64,000 nucleotides of DNA from an uncultured Acidobacteriia bacterium (GCA_903909435.1 CAIVVT010000035.1:22290-86289); one strand, 5' to 3'; counted from the first letter of the stretch, positions 31,225 to 40,914 are shown. Notes: generated from the letters alone by a model not told the origin. Made by a program: numbers and translations.

Positions 31225-33651
31225 GTGAACACAATGACAGCACTTCGCCGGTACCTATCCTTTGCTGGATTTCTGTGCCTTATGGGACTGGCATCCCCGT
31301 CGCTCCGGTTGCAGGCGCAGGCGCCGCCTCCCGACTCCGGCGCAACCATCAAAACGGAAACCCGCCTGGTGATCGTGGACACCGTCGTCACCGACAAGAA
31401 AGGCACGTACGTTCAAGACCTGACCCAGAAGAACTTCCGCGTCTTTGAAGACGGCAAAGAGATGGAAGTGAAAAGCTTCTCCTCCGAGGCGGAAGGCGCG
31501 GCGTCGGGTAAGCCGCAGCAGCGGTACATCGTGCTCTTTTTCGACAACTCGACGATGGACCCACCCATGCAATTCCAGGCACGTGAGGCAGCGTCGAAGT
31601 TCATCGATGCAAATGCGGGCCCTACGCGCCTCATGGCCATCGTGAACTTCGGCGGCTCAATTCAGATTGCCCAGAACTTCACAGCGAACGCCGACCGCCT
31701 TAAAAAGGTTGTGAGCGGAGTGAAGTTCTCCAACACCTCCCCCAATGCGGACGACGCTACCGGCTCGCTGGCCAATGTTGGCAACCTGGGCCTCAGCCAG
31801 GCTGCGGCCGAATTCGGGGCCAGGAGCGTGATCGTCGGGCTGAACTCGTTGGCGAAAAGCCTCGCGACGGTTCCTGGCAGGAAGAGCCTGATCCTGCTCA
31901 CCGGCGGCTTCAACATGTCGAATGCCGACATGTCGGATCTGACCGCGCTGATCAACGTCTGCAACAAATCCAACGTGGCGGTTTATCCGATCGACGCACG
32001 AGGCCTCGTGGCGCAGGGTGGCGCCAGTTTGCGCAACATCGTGCCCAGCGGCGAAGAGCCGGAGGCTGCTCAGGTGGCTGCGCTACAGCGCGAACCCGCT
32101 CCGAGCGAGGGATTGGTGGCGAGCGCAGCCCAATCGGCCGGCCGCTCCTTCTTCCGGCTAGCTTCCTTCGCGAAACAGGCCGCATCGGGCCTACTTCCTC
32201 AACCTAGCGCAGCATTTGCATGGGCTCCTCCCGCGGGTGGGGGAGCGCCTCCCTCAGGCGGTGGCGGCGGAAGGGTCGGCGGAGGCTCGCCTCCTCCTTC
32301 GGCGCCGCCATCGGGCGGTGGAAAGAGCAGCCCCGGCACCCCGGGCGGCAGCAATCCTGGGCGAGGGACTCCAGCGCCTGGCACTCCAGGCAGAAGCAAT
32401 CCGGGCACTCCGGGCGGCACGGCTCGTGGCGGCGGCGGCACGGTATTCAATCCGAATAACCCGCTCTACAACAACCCGTTAAACCAGTCCCGGCAGATTC
32501 TGCCAAGGTTCCCCGATAGTGCATCCACCAACCAGCAGTTTATGTACGCTCTGGCGGCGGGCACCGGCGGCTTCGTGATCGCCAACACCAACGATTTGCT
32601 GGCCGGTTTGGAGAAGATCGGCCGCGAGCAGAACGAGTATTACCTGCTCGGCTACCGGCCGCCGGAATCAGACGAGGGAACCTGCCACACCATCCAGGTG
32701 AAGATTGTCGATCATGGTGGAACTTCGGTCCGGTCGCGCACCGGCTATTGCAACGCGAAGCCGCAGGATCTTTTGGCGGGCAGTTCTGTGGAGAAGGGGT
32801 TGGAGGCCATCGCTTCGGGTACCGCCGAAGGGTCGCTGCACGCGGCCATGCTCGCCCCGTACTTCTACACCTCCACCAACGTGGCACGAGTCAATGTGGC
32901 CATGGAGATCCCCACCGAGAAGCTCAAGTTCGAGAAGGAGAAGGGGAAGTTCAATTCCTCGGTGCACGTGCTCGGCTTGGCGCTGAAGGCTGACGGCTCG
33001 ATTGCGGCGCGTTTCAGCGACACAGTCAAGCTGCACCTTGAGAACAAAAAAGAGGTCGAGGCGTTCAAGGAACACCCGCTCCATTACGAGAGCCAGTTTG
33101 ACGTTGCCTCCGGCCAGTACACGCTCAAGGTGGCTTTCAGTTCCGTTGGCGAGAGCTTCGGAAAGGTCGAGACTCCGCTGGTGATCGATCCTTACGACGG
33201 CAAACAGTTCAGCATCAGCGGCGTTGCTTTGAGCCGGTCATTCGTCAAGGTGGCGGACATGGATAGCGATCTGGACGCCGCGATGATCGAGGACCGGAAG
33301 GTATTGATCAGCCGCGGGATTCAGTTCATTCCCTCCGGCTCCGCCCAGATCAAAAAGAGCGAGAAGCCGCTGCTCTACCTAGAGGTCTACGCGCCGGCGT
33401 TACTCTCGCCAAACTCCCCGGTCATAGCGCTTCAATTGCGAATTCTCGACAGCAAGACCGGCGAGGCCAAAGAGGACACAGGCCTGATGAACCTGGCGGT
33501 GATGATCAAGCCCGGCAACCCCGTCATTCCCGTCGGCATGGGGCTCCCGCTGGAGAACCTGACGCCGGGGAGATACAGGGCGGAGGTGCAGGCTCGCGAT
33601 TCGGCAGGCCACAAGACCTCACTACGCGCGACCGAGTTCGACGTGGAATAG
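31225..33651 (+). CDS. Secreted VWA-domain protein with Gly/Pro/Ser-rich insertion
   Basis: An 808-residue paralogue of the preceding gene. The listed start is GTG 31225; ATG 31234 (three codons in) has a better-spaced GGAG. A signal peptide (LSFAGFLCLMGLASPSLRLQAQ) precedes VIVDTVVTDKKGTYVQDLTQ and NFRVFEDGKEM. The VWA-like domain contains RYIVLFFDNSTMDPPMQFQ, where DNSTM partly keeps a metal site, and GRKSLILLTGGFNMS. Residues about 320-420 are low complexity, with repeats of Pro-Gly-Thr, Gly-Gly-Gly and Ser-Asn-Pro-Gly, then FMYALAAGTGGFVIANTNDLLAGLEKI resumes the fold. The insertion is likely a flexible spacer exposing the C-terminal beta domains. The pair may be one transcript. Confidence 0.87.
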   Translation: MNTMTALRRYLSFAGFLCLMGLASPSLRLQAQAPPPDSGATIKTETRLVIVDTVVTDKKGTYVQDLTQKNFRVFEDGKEMEVKSFSSEAEGAASGKPQQRYIVLFFDNSTMDPPMQFQAREAASKFIDANAGPTRLMAIVNFGGSIQIAQNFTANADRLKKVVSGVKFSNTSPNADDATGSLANVGNLGLSQAAAEFGARSVIVGLNSLAKSLATVPGRKSLILLTGGFNMSNADMSDLTALINVCNKSNVAVYPIDARGLVAQGGASLRNIVPSGEEPEAAQVAALQREPAPSEGLVASAAQSAGRSFFRLASFAKQAASGLLPQPSAAFAWAPPAGGGAPPSGGGGGRVGGGSPPPSAPPSGGGKSSPGTPGGSNPGRGTPAPGTPGRSNPGTPGGTARGGGGTVFNPNNPLYNNPLNQSRQILPRFPDSASTNQQFMYALAAGTGGFVIANTNDLLAGLEKIGREQNEYYLLGYRPPESDEGTCHTIQVKIVDHGGTSVRSRTGYCNAKPQDLLAGSSVEKGLEAIASGTAEGSLHAAMLAPYFYTSTNVARVNVAMEIPTEKLKFEKEKGKFNSSVHVLGLALKADGSIAARFSDTVKLHLENKKEVEAFKEHPLHYESQFDVASGQYTLKVAFSSVGESFGKVETPLVIDPYDGKQFSISGVALSRSFVKVADMDSDLDAAMIEDRKVLISRGIQFIPSGSAQIKKSEKPLLYLEVYAPALLSPNSPVIALQLRILDSKTGEAKEDTGLMNLAVMIKPGNPVIPVGMGLPLENLTPGRYRAEVQARDSAGHKTSLRATEFDVE

Positions 33652-33710
33652 CCGGCGCAGGACCCGCGGGCTCTATAACGCCAGTATGCGGGGCCCGGAA
33701 ACTCCGGCGC

Positions 33711-33724
33711 GGCTCTCGAGAGCC
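33711..33724. terminator. Short perfect palindrome between VWA and GH36-like genes
   Basis: GGCTCTCGAGAGCC is a perfect 14-base palindrome 60 bases after the VWA stop. It could fold as GGCTC-TCGA-GAGCC or be a protein binding site. No T-run. Confidence 0.3.
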
Positions 33725-33787
33725 ACCCCACACGGTCTGTCGCCCTTGGCTCGACGCGGTCTATTGCTGTAGATTGTTAGCACCCCG

Positions 33788-36223
33788 ATGGCAACACAAT
33801 CCAGCAATCCCTTGGGCGGCGCCCCGTCGCGTCGATCCAGAGGCGCACGAGCGCCGCTGACCTTTATGGCGAGCTTCGCTCTCGCTGCGTCTTCTCTAAC
33901 GGCACAATCCAACCCTCCCGTCACCGTATCAGCGGAGGGCTGGACGGTAACGGCCCAGAGCGGAACGCTCACGGTCACCCACGAGAAGCTGGGTGTCCTG
34001 ATGCGGGACTTGCACTTGCAGATCCGCGACGCTCGCGGACCGCAAGTGCTTAGCGGCTGGACTGCCGAGCAGAGCGGGCCGAATCAACTGAGTCTGCGGA
34101 CTGTCCAACCGCGTACGGGCTGGGTGATTGAGTTGCGGCGCAATGCGCTGAAGTTCTCGTCCACCACGCATGGCGCGAGGTTGGCCGCCCGGGTTCCGGC
34201 TCCTCCAACGCGCGGACCGGCGCGCCTCATCGACCCCTCAGGAGCGCCTGTCGATTGGGTCGGCACGAATGAAGTGAAAAGCGGGTACGGCGGCAGCGAG
34301 ACGCTCAACCCCTCGTTCCTGCCCAGAACGAACGCCGACGTGATGTACTTCTCGCTGGGCAACGTGGCAAGCCCGGCGTTCCACGCGCTGTTTGACCGCC
34401 CCTCCGACATCGCTATCGACTTCACCGACGCTTCCGAGATGGCGCGCGACACCGAGGATGCGAGCTTGCTGGATCTCTCTCTGCCGATCCCAGGGAATGT
34501 GGTCATCCGCCTCACGCCCGACTACTTCACGCAGGCGCTGGGCGTGCCCTATTACGTCCCCTTCGACGACAGCTATTTCAAGACCGCGCCGATGGTCTGG
34601 TCGAGTTGGACGAGCTACTACGAGGCCGTTCGCGAAGAAGACATGGTGCGCAATACGGATTGGCTGGCCGCCAACCTGAAGCCCTACGGGTTCCAGTACG
34701 TGCAGCTAGACGATGGCTACGACAGCGGTCAAGTCGCCGGCAAAAGGGGCGACCATTCCTGGATCGAGAATTGGAACAAGAACACGTTTCCGCACGGGCC
34801 AGAGTGGCTGACCGCATACATCAAAAACAAGGGCCTGCGTCCCGGCATCTGGCTCGTACCCAACTCGTATGCGAATGCAACCGAACAGCACCCCGACTGG
34901 TACCTTCGCGACAAGCGCGGCAACTTCGTGCTGGACTATTCAACGCCCGCGCTCGACTCCACCAACCCGGCCGTGGTGGGGCATCTGCAGCGACTGTTCC
35001 GTACGCTCGGCGACTGGGGCTTTGAGTACTACAAGTTCGATGGCGAACACGCGCTGCCGCGCTACGCGCCGCCGGTGGACCGCACTAAACTCTACGACAC
35101 GAAGGTCGATTCGCTGGTCAATTACCGCGACCGCCTGAAGGTGATCCGCGACACGATCGGGCCCAAGGTTTTCATCGAGGGCTGCCCGGCTGGAACGCCG
35201 CTCAACGGGATCGGTTTCTTCAACTCCTACTTCACCGGACACGATCTTTACAACAACTGGCAGGGCATGTATGCGCTGTTCAGTTCCATCAATGCCAACG
35301 CCTTCCTGAACCACATCGTGGTTTACGTCATGCCCGGCGAAGGTCTGGAACTGGGGGCACCCGCGACCGTGGAGGAGACCGCCAAGAAGCGCCCGCCGAT
35401 CGTGATCGAGACGGCCCGTACGCGGGAAGATCCTCTGACTGGATTCGGGACCACACTGGCCGAGGCGCGCACGCTCGTTTCTTATGTCTCTCTCACCGGC
35501 GTGGCCTACCCGCTGGCCAGCGTGATGCCTGAATTACCCGAGGAGCGCGTGCGCCTGTTGAAGGCGACCATGCCCACCATGCCGATCCTGCCGGTGGATC
35601 TTTTCAGCCGCGGGACCGACGCGCAGTGGGACAAGTTCAAACACGTGCAACCCGACTACTACGTACACAACTATCCCGAGATCCTGGACGTGAAAGTGAA
35701 CGCCACGCCAGGGGTCTACGACGTGGTCGCATTGACCAACTGGCGGAGTGCCGCCGAGGCGCGCCGGGTCGATCTGAAGGAGAAACTCGGACTCGCAGCC
35801 GACCGGGATTACGTCGTGTTCGATTTCTGGGCGCAGGCGGAGCTAGGTGTCGTCAAGAAGACCTTCAACATCAATGTCGAGCCGCACGACACGCGCGTGC
35901 TGTTCTTCCACCCGCTGTTGGACCGTCCGCAGGTGGTCGGTATGTCGCGCCACATCAGCGGTTCGTTCTCGCTTCAGAGGGTGGCCTGGGACACTGCGCA
36001 GCGAACACTGAGTGGAACCTCAGAGACCGTGGCGAAAGATCCGTACACGCTGTGGATTCATCTGCCAAGCGGCGTACAGGTGGCGCAGGCGAAAGCCAGA
36101 TCCGGAGGGCATGACGTTGGGGTGACCCAGAAGGTCAGCGGCAATTCGCTGATGATTCGTTTTGACGCGCAGCCTGCTCCGGTGGAGTGGGAAGTGGCAT
36201 TCACTGCGCGCGCCAGCAAGTAG
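33788..36223 (+). CDS. Secreted GH36-type alpha-galactosidase-like enzyme
   Basis: An 811-residue protein; a basic N-terminus (SRRSRGARAPLTFMASFALAASSLTAQ) contains the signal peptide. Residues about 45-270 form the N-terminal beta-supersandwich. The barrel (about 280-600) shows PMVWSSWTSYYEAVREEDM, YGFQYVQLDDGYDSG (306-320), GLRPGIWLVPNSYANA, DWGFEYYKFDGEH with the KxD catalytic motif (Lys416, Asp418), and VFIEGCPAGTPLNGIG. An Asp further on (FTGHDLYNNWQ) is a candidate acid/base. A C-terminal beta domain ends the protein. The motif set is that of clan GH-D (GH27/36/31-like), so a retaining alpha-galactosidase or alpha-N-acetylgalactosaminidase is most likely. It differs in order and motifs from the 11508-13625 protein, so they are not recent duplicates. 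Confidence 0.82.
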   Translation: MATQSSNPLGGAPSRRSRGARAPLTFMASFALAASSLTAQSNPPVTVSAEGWTVTAQSGTLTVTHEKLGVLMRDLHLQIRDARGPQVLSGWTAEQSGPNQLSLRTVQPRTGWVIELRRNALKFSSTTHGARLAARVPAPPTRGPARLIDPSGAPVDWVGTNEVKSGYGGSETLNPSFLPRTNADVMYFSLGNVASPAFHALFDRPSDIAIDFTDASEMARDTEDASLLDLSLPIPGNVVIRLTPDYFTQALGVPYYVPFDDSYFKTAPMVWSSWTSYYEAVREEDMVRNTDWLAANLKPYGFQYVQLDDGYDSGQVAGKRGDHSWIENWNKNTFPHGPEWLTAYIKNKGLRPGIWLVPNSYANATEQHPDWYLRDKRGNFVLDYSTPALDSTNPAVVGHLQRLFRTLGDWGFEYYKFDGEHALPRYAPPVDRTKLYDTKVDSLVNYRDRLKVIRDTIGPKVFIEGCPAGTPLNGIGFFNSYFTGHDLYNNWQGMYALFSSINANAFLNHIVVYVMPGEGLELGAPATVEETAKKRPPIVIETARTREDPLTGFGTTLAEARTLVSYVSLTGVAYPLASVMPELPEERVRLLKATMPTMPILPVDLFSRGTDAQWDKFKHVQPDYYVHNYPEILDVKVNATPGVYDVVALTNWRSAAEARRVDLKEKLGLAADRDYVVFDFWAQAELGVVKKTFNINVEPHDTRVLFFHPLLDRPQVVGMSRHISGSFSLQRVAWDTAQRTLSGTSETVAKDPYTLWIHLPSGVQVAQAKARSGGHDVGVTQKVSGNSLMIRFDAQPAPVEWEVAFTARASK

Positions 36224-36328
36224 CGACGGAGCCGCGACAGTGAGGGGGCGGTTGGTCTCGGTGGGCTCGACGTGCTGCAGCGCTCGCTGAGTACCCACCG
36301 CTCCGTAACTACTGTGGCTCTGCTAAGG

Positions 36329-38467
36329 TCAGAACTTCGGCGTCACGCCCAGACTGTCGAACAGAAACGAGTAAATGTCCGCCGTGGTTTCCAGCGCCTT
36401 TGTCGTGCTGCTGGCGCCGTGGCCTGACTTCGTGTCGATGCGGATCAGCAGCGGCGTCGCATGACTCGCTTTTTCCTGCAGGGTGGCGGCGTACTTGAAC
36501 GAGTGGGCCGGAACCACGCGGTCGTCGTGGTCGGCCGTTGTTATGAACGTCGCCGGGTACCTCCCGCCGGCGCGGATGTTGTGCAGCGGCGAGTAAGCGA
36601 AGATCGCCTTGAATTGCTCCGGGTTGTCGCTCGAACCATAGTCCGAGATCCACGCTCCGCCAATCGTGAATTTGTGGAAGCGGAGCATGTCCATGACTCC
36701 CACTTGCGGCACCGCTGCGCGGAATAACTCCGGACGCTGGTTGATCACCGCTCCAATCAACAGACCGCCGTTCGAGCCGCCGTTCACGGCCAGATGTTCG
36801 GGCGAAGTGTATTTGTTCGCGATGAGCCACTCGGCGGCCGCGATGAAGTCGTCGAAGACGTTCTGCTTATGCAGTTTTGTCCCCGCCTCGTGCCACTTCT
36901 CGCCATACTCGGCGCCACCCCGCAAGTTGGCGGTCGCGTAGACGAAGCCCTGCTCGAGCAGGGCGATGCGCAGCGGGCTGAATGCCGGGCTGATGGTGAT
37001 GTTGAATCCACCGTAGGCATACAGCAAGGTGGGGTTCGTTCCATCCAGTTTCAGACCCTTTTTGTGGATCAGGAACATCGGAATCTGCGTACCGTCCTTG
37101 CTCGCGTAGAAGACCCGCTTCTCTTCGTAGTCGCCGGGCTTGAATCTGGGGATCTCCGGAGCGCGAAATACCGAACTCTGCCGAGTGGCTATGTCGTAGC
37201 GGAAAATCGTCGGCGGGTAGTCGAGCGAGGTGAAGGTGTAAAAGACGAATTTGTCGTCGCGGTGGCCGCCAAAGCCGCCCGCGTTGCCGAGCCCAGGCAA
37301 TTGAATCTCATTCTCGAGCTTACCCGTGAGCGAATAGACCTCGGCGCGAGTGGTCACGTCTTTGAGATAGGTCACCAACAGCTTACCGCCTGCGGTCGAT
37401 GCACCCTCCATCGCCTCCGGTTTTTCGGCGACTACATCGGACCACGGCGAATCGGGCTTGTCCGGATCGAAAAGAGCCAACTTCTGATTCGGTGCCTGGT
37501 GGTTGGTCTGGACCAGGAACTTGCCCCCGACGTTGTCAATCGGGTTGTACTGGTCATCGCCGATATCGGCCACGATGGGCGTCCAAGTCTTCTGCCCCTT
37601 GCTGAGATTGCGGAAGAACAGCGCGTTGCCCTTCTTGCCAGCGCTCGGATCGCCGACCCCCAGGAAGGCGTACTTTTCGTCTTCAGTCGTGCCGACATTG
37701 AATAGCCGCTGCGGATGGGCCTTGTCCTCATACACCAGTTCATCGGCGGACTGAGGCGTGCCGATGCGGTGGAAGTAGATCGTCTGGTTCTCGTTCTTCG
37801 ACGAGAGGTCGTGGCCGCCTTTCGGCTCCGGGAAGCGCCCGTAGAAGAATCCGTTGCCGGCCCAGGCCAGATTGGAGAACTTGATCCACTTGATGTCGTC
37901 GGACAGAACCTTGCGGGTGGCAACCTCCATCACGGCGCCGGTGTTCCAGTCGGATCCGCCGCTCGATATCGTGTAGGCGCAATAGCGCCCGTCTTTGGAG
38001 ATTTCGAGGGTCCCGAGGCGCGCCGTGCCGTCGGTGGAGAACTTGTTGGGATCGAGCAGCACCTCCGGCGTCCCGTCCAGGCCCTTCTGGATGTAGATCA
38101 CGCTCTGGTTCTGTAACCCGTCGTTCTTCGAGAAGATGAAGTTCTCTCCCTTGCGGGACGGGGCGCCATACTTCGGGTAGTTGTAGAGTTGCTTGACCCG
38201 CTGCGCTAACTGCGGGCGGAACGCGATCTTGTCGAGGTACCCAAACGTGACTTTGTTCTGTGCCTCGACCCAGGCGGCCGTTTCGGCGGACTTGTCGTCT
38301 TCAAGCCAGCGATACGGATCGGCGACTTTCACCCCGTGGTAATCGTCGACCTGATCGGTCTTGCGCGTCTGAGGGTACTTGAGTTCCTGGGGAAAAGCGG
38401 GCATCAGCAATCCAATAAAAGCGGCAACGGAGGCCATCCGGGCAAACGGCAATAGAGCGTTGAGCAT
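36329..38467 (-). CDS. Prolyl oligopeptidase family serine peptidase (S9A), secreted
   Basis: A 712-residue enzyme from ATG 38467, chosen because AAGGAAC precedes it and a signal peptide (LPFARMASVAAFIGLLMPAFPQ) follows. KYPQTRKTDQVDDYHGVKVADPYRWLEDDKS is the standard S9A opening. Residues about 80-420 form the seven-bladed propeller that limits access to small peptides; the catalytic alpha/beta hydrolase domain holds YGGFNI, NLRGGAEYGEKWHEAG and the nucleophile motif NGGSNGGLL (Ser near 565). DHDDRVVPAHSFKYAA contains the catalytic Asp and SGHGASS the His. It cleaves after proline in short peptides, probably in the periplasm. It is divergent from prfB and convergent with the GH36-like gene. 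Confidence 0.95.
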   Translation of the reverse strand: MLNALLPFARMASVAAFIGLLMPAFPQELKYPQTRKTDQVDDYHGVKVADPYRWLEDDKSAETAAWVEAQNKVTFGYLDKIAFRPQLAQRVKQLYNYPKYGAPSRKGENFIFSKNDGLQNQSVIYIQKGLDGTPEVLLDPNKFSTDGTARLGTLEISKDGRYCAYTISSGGSDWNTGAVMEVATRKVLSDDIKWIKFSNLAWAGNGFFYGRFPEPKGGHDLSSKNENQTIYFHRIGTPQSADELVYEDKAHPQRLFNVGTTEDEKYAFLGVGDPSAGKKGNALFFRNLSKGQKTWTPIVADIGDDQYNPIDNVGGKFLVQTNHQAPNQKLALFDPDKPDSPWSDVVAEKPEAMEGASTAGGKLLVTYLKDVTTRAEVYSLTGKLENEIQLPGLGNAGGFGGHRDDKFVFYTFTSLDYPPTIFRYDIATRQSSVFRAPEIPRFKPGDYEEKRVFYASKDGTQIPMFLIHKKGLKLDGTNPTLLYAYGGFNITISPAFSPLRIALLEQGFVYATANLRGGAEYGEKWHEAGTKLHKQNVFDDFIAAAEWLIANKYTSPEHLAVNGGSNGGLLIGAVINQRPELFRAAVPQVGVMDMLRFHKFTIGGAWISDYGSSDNPEQFKAIFAYSPLHNIRAGGRYPATFITTADHDDRVVPAHSFKYAATLQEKASHATPLLIRIDTKSGHGASSTTKALETTADIYSFLFDSLGVTPKF

Positions 38468-38613
38468 GCGGGCACGTTCCTTTTTTGATGTGAGCGGCGC
38501 GCTTGTGATTCGCGAGTCCGCGTTCAGCGATGATCGTATCACCCTCCCGGGCCGGGCCGTCCGCTGCGGCACCTTCTCTGGCGTTTCGAGCGCGCCTGTT
38601 AGACTGTTAGTTT

Positions 38614-39748
38614 ATGACCCTCGAAGAACTCGAGCGGACGTATGCCGAGCTCCGCCAGCAGTCGGAAGCTGTGCGGAGCTATCTTTGACGTCCCTCGCAA
38701 ACGCCAGCAACTGCTGAAGATTGAAGAGCAGATTTCCGCGCCCGACTTCTGGAATAACTCCGAAGCCACCCAGACGGTCATGCAGGAGCGCAAGCGCCTG
38801 GAGTCGGCCATCGCGGACGAGAAGCAGGTGTCCACGCTCGTGAGCGACGTCGATACCCTGTTTGAGCTTGGGCGGGAGGGCGAGGACGTACTGGGCGAAC
38901 TCACCAAGGAGGTCGACAAGCTCCGGCACATCGTCGATCACCTGGAGACGGGCATGCTCCTGTCGGGTGAGAACGACCGGTTGAGCGCGATCATCACGAT
39001 CCACCCCGGGGCCGGCGGTACGGAGAGCCAGGATTGGGCCGAGATGCTGCTGCGCATGTACCTGCGCTGGGCGGAACGGAATAACTTCCCTGCGGAGGTG
39101 ACCGACCGGCTGGAGGGCGAGGGTGCGGGCATCAAAAGCGCGACCATCGAAATTGACGGTCCCGGCGCGTTCGGGCTGCTGCAATCCGAGATCGGCGTCC
39201 ACCGCCTGGTGCGAATCTCGCCATTCGACGCCAACGCGCGCCGGCATACCTCCTTCGCCTCGGTGTTCGTCATCCCGCTGGTCGATGACGACGTGAAGAT
39301 CGACATCAAACCCGAGGACATCCGGGTGGACGTATTCCGCGCTTCTGGTGCGGGCGGGCAGCACGTGAACCGCACGGAATCCGCAGTGCGCTTCACTCAC
39401 ATTCCTACCAACATCGTCGTGCAGTGCCAGTCCGAGCGTTCGCAGCACAAGAACCGAGCTACGGCGCTGAAGCAGCTGCGCGCCCGCTTGTACGAGCACG
39501 AGATGGAGAAGCGGCGGGCCGTCGAGCAGAAGCTCGAGGATACTAAGTCGGCGATCAATTTCGGCAGCCAGATCCGCAGCTACGTGTTGGCGCCGTACCG
39601 AATGATCAAGGACCTGCGCTCGCGTTTCTCCGTTGGCGACGTGGATCGGGTCCTCGACGGCGACCTGGATGAGATGATCCACGCCTACCTGGTGTGGAAG
39701 AAGACGGGCAAGACGGCTGGTGAAGCCCTCGGCGATCTGGACGAGTAA
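38614..39748 (+). CDS. prfB: Peptide chain release factor 2, with programmed +1 frameshift
   Basis: RF2 ends translation at UGA and UAA. The gene starts at ATG 38614 (MTLEELERTYAELRQQ). Codon 25 is an in-frame TGA at 38686-38688, after CTT. Ribosomes must slip +1 at CTTTGAC and read GAC at 38687-38689, continuing in the new frame to 39748; the full product is about 377 residues. Downstream the RF2 marks are complete: ITIHPGAGGTESQDWAEMLL, the SPF tripeptide in LVRISPFDAN, and the GGQ motif in SGAGGQHVNRTESAVRFTH. Autoregulation by RF2 level is the known meaning. A GGAG sits seven bases before the TGA, weaker than the E. coli internal ribosome site. A single-frame gene caller would place the start falsely at 38642. 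Confidence 0.95.
38681..38689 (+). promoter_or_regulatory. RF2 recoding site (TATCTTTGAC)
   Basis: The slippery codon CTT at 38683-38685 is followed by the UGA stop and then C, the canonical release factor 2 recoding signal. The poor stop context TGAC favours slippage when RF2 is scarce. Confidence 0.93.
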
Positions 39749-39803
39749 GACCTGCCGTCCCAGTTCACCTGTTGGCTTGGCTGCTGGTCCGCGCGGAAGT
39801 GGG

Positions 39804-40736
39804 TTGATTTTGATCGATAAATCCGAGATTTCGCGTGCTGCGGAAATAATCCGGCGCGGAGGCTTGGTGGCGTTTCCCACCGAGACCGTGTACGGACTAG
39901 GGGCGGACGCGACCAATGCGGCGGCAGTGCGCCGGATTTTCGAAGTCAAACGGCGCCCGGCAACCAGTCCGCTCATCGTCCACTTGGATTCCGAGGAGAT
40001 GGCGCGCGAGTACGCCGCTCAGTGGCCCCGTTCGGCCACCGAATTGGCGGAACGTTTCTGGCCCGGTCCGCTGACGCTCGTCCTTCCCAAGAAAGCGACG
40101 ATCCCGGAAGAGGTGACAGCGGGGCTGGGCACGGTCGGTCTGCGAGTTCCGGCACATCCGATCGCGCTGGAGTTGATCCGGGCCGCCGGGCGGCCCATCG
40201 CAGCACCGAGCGCGAACCGCTTCACCCAACTCTCCCCGACCACCGCCGCACACGTGCGGAAGAGTCTCGGCAGCGCCGTCGATTTGATCCTGGATGGCGG
40301 TTCGACGCCGGTGGGGATCGAATCTACGGTGCTCGCATTAACGGATGGCGGGCCCGTTCTCTTGCGGCCGGGAATGATCTCCAAGCAGGAGTTGGAAGAG
40401 ATCCTTGGCGACGTAGCCGAGCCGGAGCCGGTCAGTGGCGCGCATCCCGCGCCGGGTATGCACCACCGGCACTACAGCCCGCGAACTCACCTGATCCTCA
40501 TCGCTCCAGACGAGCGACCCGTGGGCGGTCGCGGCGCGGTTGTCTCGCATCGCGCTGACGCACTCGACGCGTTGCTCATGCCGGCGTCTCCGAAGGGCTA
40601 TGCAGCTGCGTTGTATGCCACCCTTCACGAGTTGGACTGCCGGGGACTCGATTGGATCGCCGTGGAGCGAGTTCCAGAGGGCGAGGCGTGGGCGGGAATT
40701 CGCGACAGGCTGGCGCGCGCCGCCGCCCGTGCCTAG
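39804..40736 (+). CDS. L-threonylcarbamoyladenylate synthase (Sua5/YrdC/YwlC family)
   Basis: Makes threonylcarbamoyl-AMP, the precursor of the t6A modification in ANN-reading tRNAs. The frame is open from GTG 39720 inside prfB, but TTG 39804 (or TTG 39810) is a better start: GGAAG lies at 39795-39799 and the conserved YrdC region then begins at once. That gives about 310 residues. Motifs: IIRRGGLVAFPTETVYGLG, RIFEVKRRPATSPLIVHL (K/R nucleotide site), RFWPGPLTLVL, VGLRVPAHPIALELI, PIAAPSANRFTQLSPT. From about residue 220, GAHPAPGMHHRHYSPRT opens a Sua5 C-terminal domain, so this is the two-domain Sua5 form rather than short YrdC. It follows prfB by 55 bases. Confidence 0.93.
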   Translation: MILIDKSEISRAAEIIRRGGLVAFPTETVYGLGADATNAAAVRRIFEVKRRPATSPLIVHLDSEEMAREYAAQWPRSATELAERFWPGPLTLVLPKKATIPEEVTAGLGTVGLRVPAHPIALELIRAAGRPIAAPSANRFTQLSPTTAAHVRKSLGSAVDLILDGGSTPVGIESTVLALTDGGPVLLRPGMISKQELEEILGDVAEPEPVSGAHPAPGMHHRHYSPRTHLILIAPDERPVGGRGAVVSHRADALDALLMPASPKGYAAALYATLHELDCRGLDWIAVERVPEGEAWAGIRDRLARAAARA

Positions 40737-40824
40737 CGCCGACGCATGACGGCGCTCCGGCATGTCTACGCCCACTTTCGGGAGCGACAAGCATGCTACT
40801 GAAATCTAGTTTCAATTTTTGCGT

Positions 40825-40859
40825 TTGACGTTCCATACAATTGCCATTAGTATATGGAA
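40825..40859 (+). promoter_or_regulatory. Promoter with 7-base inverted repeat upstream of the second DHDPS-family gene
   Basis: TTGACG (40825-40830) and TAGTAT (40848-40853) are separated by 17 bases. TTCCATA (40831-40837) and TATGGAA (40853-40859) form a perfect inverted repeat with a 15-base spacer that brackets the -10 element, a layout expected for a repressor operator. This AT-rich patch stands out in an otherwise GC-rich region. The gene starts 55 bases downstream. Confidence 0.5.
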
Positions 40860-40914
40860 TTGAGAACCGCCTGCGCCTTTCTTCTCGCGAGGTTCGTTTC
40901 CGGCTCAAATTACC

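Noticed and set aside
32220..32460. GC-rich direct repeats resembling a repeat array
   Set aside because: They are in-frame Gly/Pro/Ser codons of the VWA protein with irregular spacing and no unique spacers, so not a CRISPR array.
38642..39748. prfB read as starting at 38642
   Set aside because: The first codons (MPSSASSRK) match no RF2; the true start is 38614 with a +1 shift at the TGA.
38612..39976. 454-codon minus-strand frame
   Set aside because: Antisense to prfB and the Sua5 gene, both certain.
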